Shown here: positions 1-8,666 of the stretch, piece by piece
How the letters are laid out: the number at the start of each line of letters is the position of its first letter
How positions within the stretch are numbered: position 1 is the first letter of the stretch
DNA from: a virus
Virus record (IMG/VR): IMGVR_UViG_3300037427_004749
Location: 1-23,438 of that record
Direction: 5' to 3' (one strand)
DNA: 23,438 bases
The notes under the pieces: model-generated
The model's database searches: none
What the model saw: the letters and a program-made list of their open reading frames with translations, nothing else
What the model was told of the DNA's origin: nothing
Made by a program: the position numbers and the translations under genes

Positions 1-1
1 T

Positions 2-316
2 ACATCGGTTCTAGTTGACAGCCAGGTTTACGGCCAAGTGGAGCATGCTGTTGGCATAAAACTTACTGGAAAGCAAGCAAGAAAAGGACAAATTGATGCT
101 GAGCCTAACGGACCCACATCTGAGAGTAATACTGAAGAGGGGTCTGTACAAGAAGAGTTCGAACAACAGCGCGGATTTGCAGAAAATTCATCTGGCGAGA
201 CAGGCGATGTTCGTCAATTAGTTAAGGACGGAAAAATAGACCCACCACTAAGCAAGCCGTCAAAAGTAAAGAAAAAAGGTGACGATATCTCATCATCGTT
301 TTATGGTGATGAATAG
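2..316 (+). CDS. C-terminal part of an unidentified virion-region protein (5' end outside window)
   Basis: The frame is open from the first bases of the window to a TAG at 314-316, so this is the last 104 codons of a longer gene. A GTG at 38 exists but has no convincing ribosome binding site, and the frame continues upstream of it, so I treat the gene as truncated by the window edge. The visible part is hydrophilic and probably disordered: rich in E, Q, S, G and K, with no membrane segment and no cysteine, and ending in ISSSFYGDE. I do not recognise the family. Its position directly before a gp15-like tail completion gene suggests a neck, head-completion or tail-completion protein, but that is inference from context only. 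Its stop codon lies inside the TAGGAGA that serves as the ribosome binding site of the next gene, so the two are likely co-transcribed and translationally coupled. Confidence 0.6.
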   Translation, partial: TSVLVDSQVYGQVEHAVGIKLTGKQARKGQIDAEPNGPTSESNTEEGSVQEEFEQQRGFAENSSGETGDVRQLVKDGKIDPPLSKPSKVKKKGDDISSSFYGDE

Positions 317-326
317 GAGATGAAAG

Positions 327-1649
327 TTGTCAACTAGAAAAGATCAATTCAACAAGAGAGCTAATGCCGTAGAGCAGGGATTTGAAGGAACAGATGTTCC
401 TACTGATATCGAAATCCCTTCGTGCACAATTGAAGATGTTGATAGATCTGTTTTCAATTTATTTGATAAGCAGCTCCCACTCCAGGCTGCATCCAAAGAT
501 GGATCAAAAAAAATTCCTGTTATTTTTGCGACCGGCGAAAGATTCGCTGTCTTAAGAAGAAAAGAGCCTCTAAGAGATAAGGGTGGCGCTCTTATATTGC
601 CGCTTGTCTCTATTATGAGGACAGGGGTAAGTCAAAAAGTCGATCATGGAATTGGTCCTGGGCAAGGCGGCCCAATAACTGTTACTAAAAGAATTGCAAA
701 AGAAAGCCAACTCTACCATCAGCTATTAAATAAGCACGGCCTAAAAAATGCCGACGGCTTAGCCCACGAATCACATAGCTCAAATACTAGAGGCGATGGA
801 ACAGAACCTGGTCAAATCGCGACCAGAGGCGAGAGTAACCCTAGAAGTCTCGACAGTAGGTCTGGAGAGCTTTTAAAGCCGTCATTGGGGGAAAACTTAT
901 ATGAAACTATTACCATCCCCCCTGTGAAATTCTATACAGCCACATATGATATAACTTTGTGGAGTCAGTATACACAAGAAATGAATGATATGCTTATGAC
1001 AATAATGAGTCTATATCAAAATAATCACCAAAGAACATTTAAGCTAGAAACAGATAAAGGGTATTGGTTTGTAGGATTCGTTGATAGCGAGTTGTCACCA
1101 GATAATAATGCTGATGATTTCACTGACGATGAACGTCTTATAAGGTACAGTTTTTCTATGAAAGTTGCTGGTTATGTAATTGCACCGGATTATCCAGGTG
1201 CGCCGGCATATTTAAGAAGGACAATATCGTCGCCAAAGATATCGTTTTCTACGGTTCAACCAAACGGCGCTTTTAAAGTAGCACCGGGAGGCTTACCGAA
1301 GAGGAATGACCCAGACATGCATTTACTTAAAGATCTATACAGTGAATTCGACCCTATGCCTAGCGTAGGTGTTGGGCAAGGAGGACAAGGACCGGCACTT
1401 GAGTCAGTTGGTTCTAAGATTCCAAATGAAGGGCCCGATGGTATGGGCGGCGGAAGTACCTCATTAGGAGGTTTTGAGAGCCAGAATTCTAATAATTCGG
1501 CAAAAATAATAACAACAACAATCGATCCATTCACAGGAGAAAAGGTGTCCAAAGTACTGCGAATCAAGAGCACGAACCAAAGAAAGGGCGAGACCGTTCT
1601 AAGGGAAGAGCAAATATTCGACTTTGGAGATTTATTCAAAGTGAAATGA
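327..1649 (+). CDS. Tail completion / sheath-stabiliser protein, T4 gp15-like
   Basis: 440 aa. The start is TTG at 327, chosen because AGGAG at 315-319 lies 7 bases before it. Two blocks resemble T4 gp15, the terminator that caps the tube and sheath. Residues about 40-115 contain a motif like KKIPVIFATGER followed by LRDKGGALILPLVSIMRTG, recalling the gp15 VPITYAS...ILPRI region. Residues about 195-290 contain the TATYDITLWSQYTQEMNDM segment, then ERLIRYSFSMKVAGYVIAPD, recalling ELSIFTRYEDDM and WSLTFEVNGWMYPP of gp15. T4 gp15 is about 270 aa. The extra length comes from a polar insertion at about residues 125-190 and a Gly/Ser/Asn-rich C-terminal tail from about 300 to 440. Its place directly before the sheath genes agrees with the role. 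The assignment rests on recalled motif similarity, not an alignment score. Any other tail-terminator family would be the main alternative. Confidence 0.65.
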   Translation: MSTRKDQFNKRANAVEQGFEGTDVPTDIEIPSCTIEDVDRSVFNLFDKQLPLQAASKDGSKKIPVIFATGERFAVLRRKEPLRDKGGALILPLVSIMRTGVSQKVDHGIGPGQGGPITVTKRIAKESQLYHQLLNKHGLKNADGLAHESHSSNTRGDGTEPGQIATRGESNPRSLDSRSGELLKPSLGENLYETITIPPVKFYTATYDITLWSQYTQEMNDMLMTIMSLYQNNHQRTFKLETDKGYWFVGFVDSELSPDNNADDFTDDERLIRYSFSMKVAGYVIAPDYPGAPAYLRRTISSPKISFSTVQPNGAFKVAPGGLPKRNDPDMHLLKDLYSEFDPMPSVGVGQGGQGPALESVGSKIPNEGPDGMGGGSTSLGGFESQNSNNSAKIITTTIDPFTGEKVSKVLRIKSTNQRKGETVLREEQIFDFGDLFKVK

Positions 1650-1683
1650 TGGCTGAGTATAGGGAATTTTGACTTCGTTCTCG

Positions 1684-1696
1684 ATACTTATCTAAG
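1684..1696 (+). promoter_or_regulatory. Recurring ATACTTA motif with CTTA/TAAG dyad, upstream of first sheath gene
   Basis: ATACTTA at 1684-1690 is followed by TAAG at 1693-1696, making a small CTTA-TC-TAAG dyad. The ATG of the first sheath gene is 42 bases after the motif start. The same heptamer occurs at similar distances before other genes in this window. It could be a phage late-promoter element, an RNA-processing site or a protein-binding site; the sequence alone does not decide which. TTGACT at 1669-1674 resembles a -35 box, but no well-placed -10 box follows. Confidence 0.3.
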
Positions 1697-1725
1697 GATG
1701 ACACACGTCTAAGGAGATATGTTCA

Positions 1726-4700
1726 ATGGCTGAGCAGACTTTTCGATCACCAGGGTTTTTCGAGCAAGAGATAGACTTATCACAGCGTAGGGCTAGCCCA
1801 CTTGGAATACCAGCTGGTGTTATAGGTACAGCAGATAGAGGACCTGCATTTGTTCCCGTTACGGTTGGGACATTTGCAGATTTTGAAACACGATTTGGAA
1901 CTTTAAACTCTGATAGATTCGGCCCGTATGCCGTAAAAGAGTTTTTAAAGCATCGAAACGCGGTAACATTTATTCGGGTACTTGGTGCCGGGGCAAATGA
2001 TACAGGCACCGATATTTCAAACACAGAGACAAACGGCACAGTAAAAAATGCCGGATTTAAGGTTGTATCAACCGTCTTCGACGAGCTTGATAGTAAACCT
2101 TCGGGGCATAAAGGCGTCGTACAATTTCTCTGTGCAAGACACGTTTTAAGGAACGACGGTAATGGAACCGAGCTAAATGGATATCCTGTCTTTAGTGACA
2201 ATGATTCGTTTGCCGAGCGCCTTTCCGGCGGGGATAATAAGGTTAACTTGGTTCGAGGTGTGCTGTTTTCAGCAACAGGGTCCAAGTTCGAGGTCTTAGA
2301 CCACAATCAAACATACGCAAACCACGTTACAGCATTAAAATATACTGATGGTGCAATTTTTGGTAGCGGAAGTTCAGATGACGAAGGCTTCTTCAAGCTA
2401 GCATTGACATCATCATCAGGCGCTAGTTTTGCCAATGATGAATCACATGCTGGAGTGAGAATTTATACAGCTTCGCTTGATCCTTCAAGCAAAAATTATA
2501 TCGGAAAAATTCTTAATACAGATCCGGATAAATTCCAAGAAGAAGAGCACTTGCTCTACTTGGACTATGCAGTTGAGAATGAAATTGCTTATCCAGATGA
2601 TTTATCAACAATTCCTTCGATCGCATTGCTTTCAGGTTCAACTGAAACAACCAAGTCCGGTGGAGACACTTCCACTGCCTTCCGCGATCTTTACGGTAAT
2701 TACAATACAAGATATAAGGCACCCCAGACACCGAAAATAATTTCGCAACCGTATGGATCAGCAGAGTTTGATCTTTTCCGATTCGAATGCATATCTGATG
2801 GTGTTTCTGCAAATGAAGCATTCAAGATTTCTATTGCAAATATTAGAAAGTCTTCGGACCCACAATATGACTTTGGTACGTTTGATGTTCAGCTAAGAGC
2901 TTTCAACGATACTGATCAAAATCCGCAAATCTTGGAATACTATCCTGAGTGCTCTTTAGATCCAAACCATGAAAACTATGTTGCTAGAAAAATTGGCGAC
3001 AAAAGTGTCAAATACAACTTCGATGCTGATGCAGTTGACGAACGTCGTCTTGTTATTAAAGGAAAATATCCTAACAAGTCGCACAGAATTAGAGTTGTTA
3101 TGGAAGACGCCATTGAAAGAGACGAAGTGCCTCAAACAGCACTTCCCTTTGGATTCCGAGGCGTTCCGGTTCTTAAGACAACAGATACATTAGCAGATAA
3201 TCTCGGGACATCAATTAAAGATCGCTACGGAATTGCACACGGTATTGCCTCCGCAGTCGGAGGCGGTCGTCTTGGTGGCGTATTAAAGAATGGCGACGGC
3301 GTTGCTGGCGCTCTTTCCGGATCAATTGTTCCACCGCTTCCAATGAGATTTAAGGTTACAAGAGGTAAGCTTTCAACTACATCACACTGGGTAGGTCATA
3401 AGGGAGATAACGAAAGAGTTGACTCCAGACTATACTGGGGTGTTAAGTTTGAAAGACTACCAGTATCCTCCTCTGCAGATGCAGGATCCGTTTCAGAAGC
3501 AATTATGAATGCAAATATCTCGGCACTGCCTAACCCATTGGTTTCTGCATATGCAAGATTCCAAGGAATTGGCAAGCTGGATACATTGGTAACCGGATCT
3601 GCAGCAGATGATTTCAACAACAACAAGTTCTCATTGTCACGTGTTGCTCTTTATAATCAATTGCAAAGTAATCATATTACACACATTTCAGGAACTGCTA
3701 AAGATCACATGGTCGAAGCATCATACATCAGAAACGGTGTGCCGAACTCTGTTGACTATACTCTATCCGATCAGATAAGATCAGGAAGAATTACAATGGC
3801 AACATTGGTTCATTCTGCATCAACTGTCTTCAATCGATTCCAAGAGTACAATAAGTTCACTACAATGTTTTATGGTGGCTTTGATGGTGTCAACATCCTT
3901 GATAGAGACAATCGTCTCTTAAATGATAAGGCATCCTCAAGTGACTCAGGCGGTAAGGCTGGATCCACATTCAATGGTGGGCTTGGTCTTAAGGGAACTG
4001 ATGACGCAACCATGTCTGGCAAGGGTAAAGTAAATAATGTTGTTAACTCATTCCAAGTTGCAACTAGAATTATGACCGACCCAATGGCTTCAAACATGAA
4101 TATACTTGCAATCCCTGGTATGAGAGACACTTTTATTACAGATCACGCTCTGGGTGAAGTGAAGAACTACGGAATGGCAATTTATCTAATGGATCTCCTC
4201 AATTATGATGCAGACACCAATAGATTGTTTGATGACAGTACACAAAAGGTTGACGTAAGAGAAACTGCAGAACAGTTCGAAGGACGAGCAATTAACAATA
4301 ACTACTCAGCAACATATTTTCCTGATGTTTATCTTCATGATTCAGTTGCTAATAGGCCTGTTAAAATGCCGGCTTCAATCGCAGCCATCGGCGCATTAGG
4401 ATACAATGACAAAGTCGCGTATCCTTGGTTCGCCCCGGCTGGATTTAACCGCGGTGCACTTTCAGACGTATCTAATACAACATGTAGACTTAATTCTGCG
4501 GATAGAGATACCCTCTATGATGCACGTATTAATCCAATCGCGGTCTTCCCAACCGGTGGGTTCGTTATCTTCGGACAAAAAACCTTACAAATGGCGAAAT
4601 CAGCACTTGATAGAGTTAACGTTAGAAGAATGCTTCTAGAAGTTAAGCGTCTTGTGGTTGGTGTTGCTAACAGACTTCTCTTTGAGCAGAATAATGGTCA

Positions 4701-4923
4701 AACTAGAGCAAGATTTGTTAGTCAAGTAACACCACTTCTTGCTTTAGTCCAGGCTCAAGCAGGAATTGAAAAATTCACCGTTATCTGTGATGATACAAAT
4801 AACGGGGTGGAAGATCTAGAGACAAATAAAATGAACGGTAGAATTGTGGTTGTTCCGACACGAGCAGTTGAGTTCATTGCAATTGATTTCATAATCACAA
4901 ATAGTGGAGTATCGTTCGAGTAA
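1726..4923 (+). CDS. Tail sheath protein A (gp18 family, first of two tandem paralogues)
   Basis: 1065 aa; ATG at 1726 with AGGAG at 1712-1716 (spacing 9). The N-terminus (MAEQTFRSPGFFEQEIDLS, then GIPAGVIGTADRGPAFVPV at about residues 27-45) is the typical start of contractile-tail sheath proteins. The C-terminal domain has the conserved YPWFAPAG motif starting at residue 899, then DINPI-like ARINPI, FGQKTL and the RVNVRR helix, ending in the strand VEFIAIDFIITNSG. In known sheaths the N- and C-terminal arms exchange strands to form the contractile mesh, and both arms look intact here. Central markers are GTFDVQLRAF, YPNKSHRIRV, MFYGGFDGVNI and LAIPGMRD. T4 gp18 is 659 aa; the roughly 400 extra residues lie in the middle and would decorate the outer surface. 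The protein is clearly paralogous to the next gene (compare YGGFDGVNI with QGGFDGLNI, and LAIPGMRD with LAIPGMRH). The sheath call is nearly certain. Confidence 0.95.
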   Translation: MAEQTFRSPGFFEQEIDLSQRRASPLGIPAGVIGTADRGPAFVPVTVGTFADFETRFGTLNSDRFGPYAVKEFLKHRNAVTFIRVLGAGANDTGTDISNTETNGTVKNAGFKVVSTVFDELDSKPSGHKGVVQFLCARHVLRNDGNGTELNGYPVFSDNDSFAERLSGGDNKVNLVRGVLFSATGSKFEVLDHNQTYANHVTALKYTDGAIFGSGSSDDEGFFKLALTSSSGASFANDESHAGVRIYTASLDPSSKNYIGKILNTDPDKFQEEEHLLYLDYAVENEIAYPDDLSTIPSIALLSGSTETTKSGGDTSTAFRDLYGNYNTRYKAPQTPKIISQPYGSAEFDLFRFECISDGVSANEAFKISIANIRKSSDPQYDFGTFDVQLRAFNDTDQNPQILEYYPECSLDPNHENYVARKIGDKSVKYNFDADAVDERRLVIKGKYPNKSHRIRVVMEDAIERDEVPQTALPFGFRGVPVLKTTDTLADNLGTSIKDRYGIAHGIASAVGGGRLGGVLKNGDGVAGALSGSIVPPLPMRFKVTRGKLSTTSHWVGHKGDNERVDSRLYWGVKFERLPVSSSADAGSVSEAIMNANISALPNPLVSAYARFQGIGKLDTLVTGSAADDFNNNKFSLSRVALYNQLQSNHITHISGTAKDHMVEASYIRNGVPNSVDYTLSDQIRSGRITMATLVHSASTVFNRFQEYNKFTTMFYGGFDGVNILDRDNRLLNDKASSSDSGGKAGSTFNGGLGLKGTDDATMSGKGKVNNVVNSFQVATRIMTDPMASNMNILAIPGMRDTFITDHALGEVKNYGMAIYLMDLLNYDADTNRLFDDSTQKVDVRETAEQFEGRAINNNYSATYFPDVYLHDSVANRPVKMPASIAAIGALGYNDKVAYPWFAPAGFNRGALSDVSNTTCRLNSADRDTLYDARINPIAVFPTGGFVIFGQKTLQMAKSALDRVNVRRMLLEVKRLVVGVANRLLFEQNNGQTRARFVSQVTPLLALVQAQAGIEKFTVICDDTNNGVEDLETNKMNGRIVVVPTRAVEFIAIDFIITNSGVSFE

Positions 4924-4932
4924 TGAATACCT

Positions 4933-4939
4933 ATACTTT
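4933..4939 (+). promoter_or_regulatory. Variant ATACTTT motif upstream of second sheath gene
   Basis: In the 42-base gap between the two sheath genes, ATACTTT at 4933-4939 lies 33 bases before the ATG at 4966. It differs by one base from the ATACTTA found before other genes and lacks the TAAG dyad. It is the weakest member of the set. Confidence 0.15.
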
Positions 4940-4965
4940 GAATACGACAGTTAGGAGCGAAAAGC

Positions 4966-7900
4966 ATGGCTGAGCTAACTTTTAAAAGCCCAGGGGTTTC
5001 AACCAGAGAGATTGATCTAAGCGGTCCAACCGCAAGGTCACCTCAAGGCGTCCCCGCGGGTATCATTGGAACTGCCACAAAAGGAAGGGCATTTGTACCA
5101 ATCACAATCGCAACTTATCAAGATTTCGTCGCTGAGTTCGGCGGAACAGATGGGGAGCAATTTGGGCCACTCGCAATGTATGAGTGGATGCAAAATGCCC
5201 GAGCCGGAACCTATGTAAGGGTTCTTGGCGTCGGAGATGGCCTTAAGAAAGTTTCGGGTGGAAACAACTCGGGACGAATTAACAGAGCAGGATTTATTGT
5301 AGGATCGCAGCAAGTTCAGGAAACTGGGTTGCTAGCAGATAATAGATTTGCTGGAGCTGATACTACATCAGGTGGTGTCTTAGGAAGAACATATTTCCTG
5401 GGCGCTTTGATGAAAAGTGGATCTTCAACATCTAAAATCTTTTCTGATCCTGGAATTGCGATAGCCGGTGAATCCACCGACCGAGCGATGCCGATTATTC
5501 GTGGTGTCCTCATGGCTCCTTCCGGAGTTATGTTGGGACTTTCATCATCTTGGGCAGCCAACAATGCTCCAGCACAAAACCAGGCAGCTTCCGGTACATA
5601 CGGTGAGGGACCTGGCGCTGCTAGCGGAACAGGCGACGCAGGTGCACAGCACGGAACAGTTGATATTGCAAATGGAAGATCAAACTTTGTTCTTCTTCTA
5701 AACGGCCTCAAGCCGTCAGCGCAGTATACCAACATTATTACAGCATCCCTGGATCCGACATCTGCAGAATACTTTGCTAACGTCTTTAATACAGACCCAG
5801 CGAAGATTGAAGAGGCAGGTCACTATCTCTACGCAGATTGGGCTGTTTATCCTTCAATGGCAGTTGTTACAGCATCCGGTGTTCAAACCGATACGGGAGC
5901 AGGTAATCCACATCACAGTTCTAATGAATCAGAAGCAGCCTTCCTTCTCACAGGATCACAGGCTCGTGACACAGGTACATCATACGTACCGAACTATGAA
6001 AGATTCTCTGATAGATTCCAGACTGCATTCTCCCCATGGGTTGTTTCGCAAAAATTTGGTGGTTCCAACAAGAGCCTATTCAAGGTCCATGCACTAGATG
6101 ATGGTGGCCGGGCAAATGATTTATTCAAGCTCACCATTGAAAACATTGCTGCTTCCAACAATGAAAACAACAAGTACGGAACATTCGACTTGGTTGTAAG
6201 AAGCTTTTACGACAATGATGAAAATCCAGTCGTTCTAGAGGCATTCCGAGGTCTAAGCTTAAATGTTGATTCCGAAAGGTACATCTCTAGAGTAATCGGT
6301 GATATTCACATGTATTACGACTTTGATCAAGCTGTGGGATCACAAAAGCTTCGCATCGACGGTGTTTACCCTAATAAGTCTAGATACATTAGAGTTGAAG
6401 CCCATAGTGATATTGATAGAAAAGTTTTAGATGCATCTGCGATACCTTGTGGGTTCCGTGGGCATCACTTCCTGTTAACATCCGGATCTAGCGCAACATC
6501 AGGCGCTGCAGCTCTTTACGGTTGGCTAACCGGCTCACATGGCGTAACAAACGCAGAGCTACAAGCCGCTCAGGTACCTCCCGTACCATATCGTACAGAT
6601 CTTAATCAGGGCTCAGGACTCAAGAAGAACATGCAATCCGCATTAACATGGGGTGTGCAGTTTGAGACAATCAATAACTCTGCTGATCTTAATCAGAATA
6701 CTGTTGTTGATAAGTCAATTGCTTCATACACCAAGTACTTCCCAAGATTCCATGATAGCTGGAAAAACGTTCACATCGGTGATACAGCAGGTACTGAAGC
6801 AGACGGTGGTCTTGTGTTAGACTCTGATACATTCCAGAATGCACTATTCTCACTAGAGAACATTCAGGTTTCTACAGGATCAACAGATCGCCCGATATCA
6901 AATCGCTGGGGCGCTGCTGAGTACAGAAGAACCGGTGTCAAGGCATCTTCATTAACAGACTCAGATGGAACATCGTATCCATCAGATGTTACAAGATTCC
7001 TTGACGCGTCTAAGGACTTCTCTGATCTTCCTTCCAAGAAGTATCTCAAGTTTACATTCTTTATGCAGGGTGGATTCGACGGTCTTAACATCTTCGACAA
7101 AGAAGTATCTGAAATGTCAGATATTGCTGCACGAAATGAGTTCGGCCAAGCTACTCAAGGAAAAATCTCCGGACCTACAATTGCTTCCTTTAGAAAGGCA
7201 ATTGATGTGATGGAAGAGAAGTCAGACGTTGATATTCAACTCCTGGCAATTCCAGGCATGAGACACGAAGCTGTTACAGACTACGCAATGGACGCAGTTG
7301 AAGATAGATTTGATGCACTTTACATCATGGATATTGAAGAGAAAGATCAGAACAATACGTTCCTGACAGGCTCTTCCCTACAGATTCCAAGTGTTACATA
7401 TACAGTCAATAGATTTGAGGCACGAAACTTAGATTCCTCATTCGCAGCTGCATACTATCCAGATGTTGTAATGACAGATCCGAAAACACAGACGAACGTG
7501 CAGGTGCCGCCTTCAGTGGCAGTTATCGGCGCATTCGCCTTAAACGATACCTTGGCACATCCTTGGTATGCTCCTGCTGGTTTCTCAAGAGGGGCACTAA
7601 AAAGAACAATAGAGGCACAAGTTAAGCTTAATCGCAATAACTTGGATGCTCTATACGAGGCAGACATTAACCCAATTACTTCATTCCCACATTCCAGTGG
7701 TGTGGTGGTATTTGGTCAAAAGACGTTACAAGCAGCACAAAGCTCTCTTGATCGGGTCAATGTTAGAAGACTGCTTATTGAGATTCGACGTAGGGTCAAG
7801 AAGATTGCACTTTCGCTACTCTTCGAGCCCAACAGAGCAGACACACTTGCTAGATTCTCTGCAGCTGTTAATCCAGTCCTTCAACAAATTCAAGCCCAAC

Positions 7901-8061
7901 AAGGTCTTGATAGATTTAAGGTCCAGATCGACACTACAACCACCACACAGGCGGATGTAGAAAACAACACGATTAGAGGAAAGATCTTCCTGCAACCAAC
8001 CAGATCTCTAGAGTTCATCTCGCTTGATTTTGTTGTAACTAATCAAGGTGCTGAGATCTAA
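4966..8061 (+). CDS. Tail sheath protein B (gp18 family, second tandem paralogue)
   Basis: 1031 aa; ATG at 4966 with AGGAG at 4953-4957 (spacing 8). It has the same plan as the preceding sheath gene: N-terminal MAELTFKSPGVSTREIDLS, GVPAGIIGTATKGRAFVPI at about residues 28-46, QFGPLAMYEWM, central GTFDLVVRSFYD and YPNKSRYIRV, QGGFDGLNI, LAIPGMRH, and a C-terminal HPWYAPAGF starting at residue 865. It ends with ADINPI, VFGQKTLQ, RVNVRRLL and LEFISLDFVVTNQG. A Gly/Ala/Ser/Gln-rich insertion at about residues 200-230, lacking in paralogue A, looks like a surface loop. Both genes keep the N- and C-terminal linker arms, so either could polymerise; neither looks decayed. Only one tube gene follows, so two sheath types would share one tube. 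They could form a mixed sheath, form separate zones along the tail, or be used alternatively; nothing in the sequence decides between these. Confidence 0.95.
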   Translation: MAELTFKSPGVSTREIDLSGPTARSPQGVPAGIIGTATKGRAFVPITIATYQDFVAEFGGTDGEQFGPLAMYEWMQNARAGTYVRVLGVGDGLKKVSGGNNSGRINRAGFIVGSQQVQETGLLADNRFAGADTTSGGVLGRTYFLGALMKSGSSTSKIFSDPGIAIAGESTDRAMPIIRGVLMAPSGVMLGLSSSWAANNAPAQNQAASGTYGEGPGAASGTGDAGAQHGTVDIANGRSNFVLLLNGLKPSAQYTNIITASLDPTSAEYFANVFNTDPAKIEEAGHYLYADWAVYPSMAVVTASGVQTDTGAGNPHHSSNESEAAFLLTGSQARDTGTSYVPNYERFSDRFQTAFSPWVVSQKFGGSNKSLFKVHALDDGGRANDLFKLTIENIAASNNENNKYGTFDLVVRSFYDNDENPVVLEAFRGLSLNVDSERYISRVIGDIHMYYDFDQAVGSQKLRIDGVYPNKSRYIRVEAHSDIDRKVLDASAIPCGFRGHHFLLTSGSSATSGAAALYGWLTGSHGVTNAELQAAQVPPVPYRTDLNQGSGLKKNMQSALTWGVQFETINNSADLNQNTVVDKSIASYTKYFPRFHDSWKNVHIGDTAGTEADGGLVLDSDTFQNALFSLENIQVSTGSTDRPISNRWGAAEYRRTGVKASSLTDSDGTSYPSDVTRFLDASKDFSDLPSKKYLKFTFFMQGGFDGLNIFDKEVSEMSDIAARNEFGQATQGKISGPTIASFRKAIDVMEEKSDVDIQLLAIPGMRHEAVTDYAMDAVEDRFDALYIMDIEEKDQNNTFLTGSSLQIPSVTYTVNRFEARNLDSSFAAAYYPDVVMTDPKTQTNVQVPPSVAVIGAFALNDTLAHPWYAPAGFSRGALKRTIEAQVKLNRNNLDALYEADINPITSFPHSSGVVVFGQKTLQAAQSSLDRVNVRRLLIEIRRRVKKIALSLLFEPNRADTLARFSAAVNPVLQQIQAQQGLDRFKVQIDTTTTTQADVENNTIRGKIFLQPTRSLEFISLDFVVTNQGAEI

Positions 8062-8077
8062 AAAAGAATTGAACAAC

Positions 8078-8092
8078 ATACTTAGTAATAAG
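8078..8092 (+). promoter_or_regulatory. ATACTTA motif with CTTA/TAAG dyad, upstream of tail tube gene
   Basis: ATACTTA at 8078-8084 is followed by TAAG at 8089-8092 (CTTA-GTAA-TAAG). The tube ATG at 8119 is 41 bases after the motif start, almost the same distance as before the first sheath gene. The tube protein is needed in high copy, so a dedicated promoter or a processing site here would make sense; that is inference. Confidence 0.3.
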
Positions 8093-8118
8093 CAAGACCA
8101 AGGTTTTAGGAGACAAAA

Positions 8119-8607
8119 ATGGCCGATACGCTTTCAGTAACAGAAATGCTCCCAAATAAGTTTGAGCCAAAACGCAAATTTAGATGGGTGTTCGCAATCG
8201 AGGGAATCGATGCTTTCCTTTGTAAGACGGCAGCCCGTCCTACAATTAACACCGCAGAGCAAGAAATTTCTTACATGAACTCAACACGTTATCTTGCAGG
8301 CAAGACCAAATTCGATGCAATTTCGGTCACTCTGCACGATCCAATCGCACCTTCAGCTGCACAGCAGGTGATGGAGTGGGTTCGAACACACTTCGAGTCT
8401 GTCTCCGGACGAGCTGGCTATGCTGATTTCTACAAAAGAGATTGTCAGCTCAAGCTGCTTGATCCTGTAGGAACCGTGGTTGAACTTTGGGACATGAAAG
8501 GATGCTTCTTGACATCAGCGGCGTTTGGTGACTTGGACTACGGTGCAGAAGATCCAACCGAAGTAGCACTAACTATTCGGTTTGATAACTGCGTACTCCA
8601 GTACTGA
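8119..8607 (+). CDS. Tail tube protein (gp19-like)
   Basis: 162 aa, essentially the length of T4 gp19 (163 aa). ATG at 8119 with AGGAG at 8108-8112 (spacing 6). It forms the inner tube through which DNA passes. Features of the family seen here are the early NKFEPKRKFRWVFAIEGIDAF strand pair (about residues 13-33), a FDAISVTLHDPIAP segment (about 73-86), the helix QQVMEWVRTHFESVSG, then LLDPVGTVVELWDMKGCFLTS and the closing strand VALTIRFDNCVLQY. This is the beta-sandwich plan shared by tube proteins of contractile phages and type VI secretion Hcp. Its position directly after the sheath genes matches the usual sheath-tube order. A strong terminator follows 29 bases after the stop, so sheath A, sheath B and tube probably end a transcription unit. 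I see no frameshift or truncation. Confidence 0.92.
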   Translation: MADTLSVTEMLPNKFEPKRKFRWVFAIEGIDAFLCKTAARPTINTAEQEISYMNSTRYLAGKTKFDAISVTLHDPIAPSAAQQVMEWVRTHFESVSGRAGYADFYKRDCQLKLLDPVGTVVELWDMKGCFLTSAAFGDLDYGAEDPTEVALTIRFDNCVLQY

Positions 8608-8636
8608 TCCTATAAAAAGCTAAGATTCTTTATATT

Positions 8637-8666
8637 AAGGGGCCCTGAAATTCAGGGTCCCTTTTT
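8637..8666 (+). terminator. Rho-independent terminator after the tube gene
   Basis: A 10-bp stem pairs 8639-8648 (GGGGCCCTGA) with 8652-8661 (TCAGGGTCCC), with one G-U pair and a 3-base loop. It can be extended by AA/TT and is followed by five T at 8662-8666, then ATTT. This is a classical intrinsic terminator on the + strand. It separates the abundant sheath/tube transcripts from the chaperone/tape-measure genes. The rest of the gap (8667-8754) holds only the ribosome binding site of the next gene (AGGAG 8741-8745) and no promoter that I can identify with confidence. Confidence 0.9.

Noticed and set aside
1726-8061. Interpretation as a bacterial contractile injection system or tailocin because of multiple sheath genes
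   Set aside because: A gp15-like cap, gp26-like protein and a 1917-aa tape measure fit a phage tail better, and no AAA+ ATPase or injection-system gene is visible. The flanks are not available, so it is not fully excluded.
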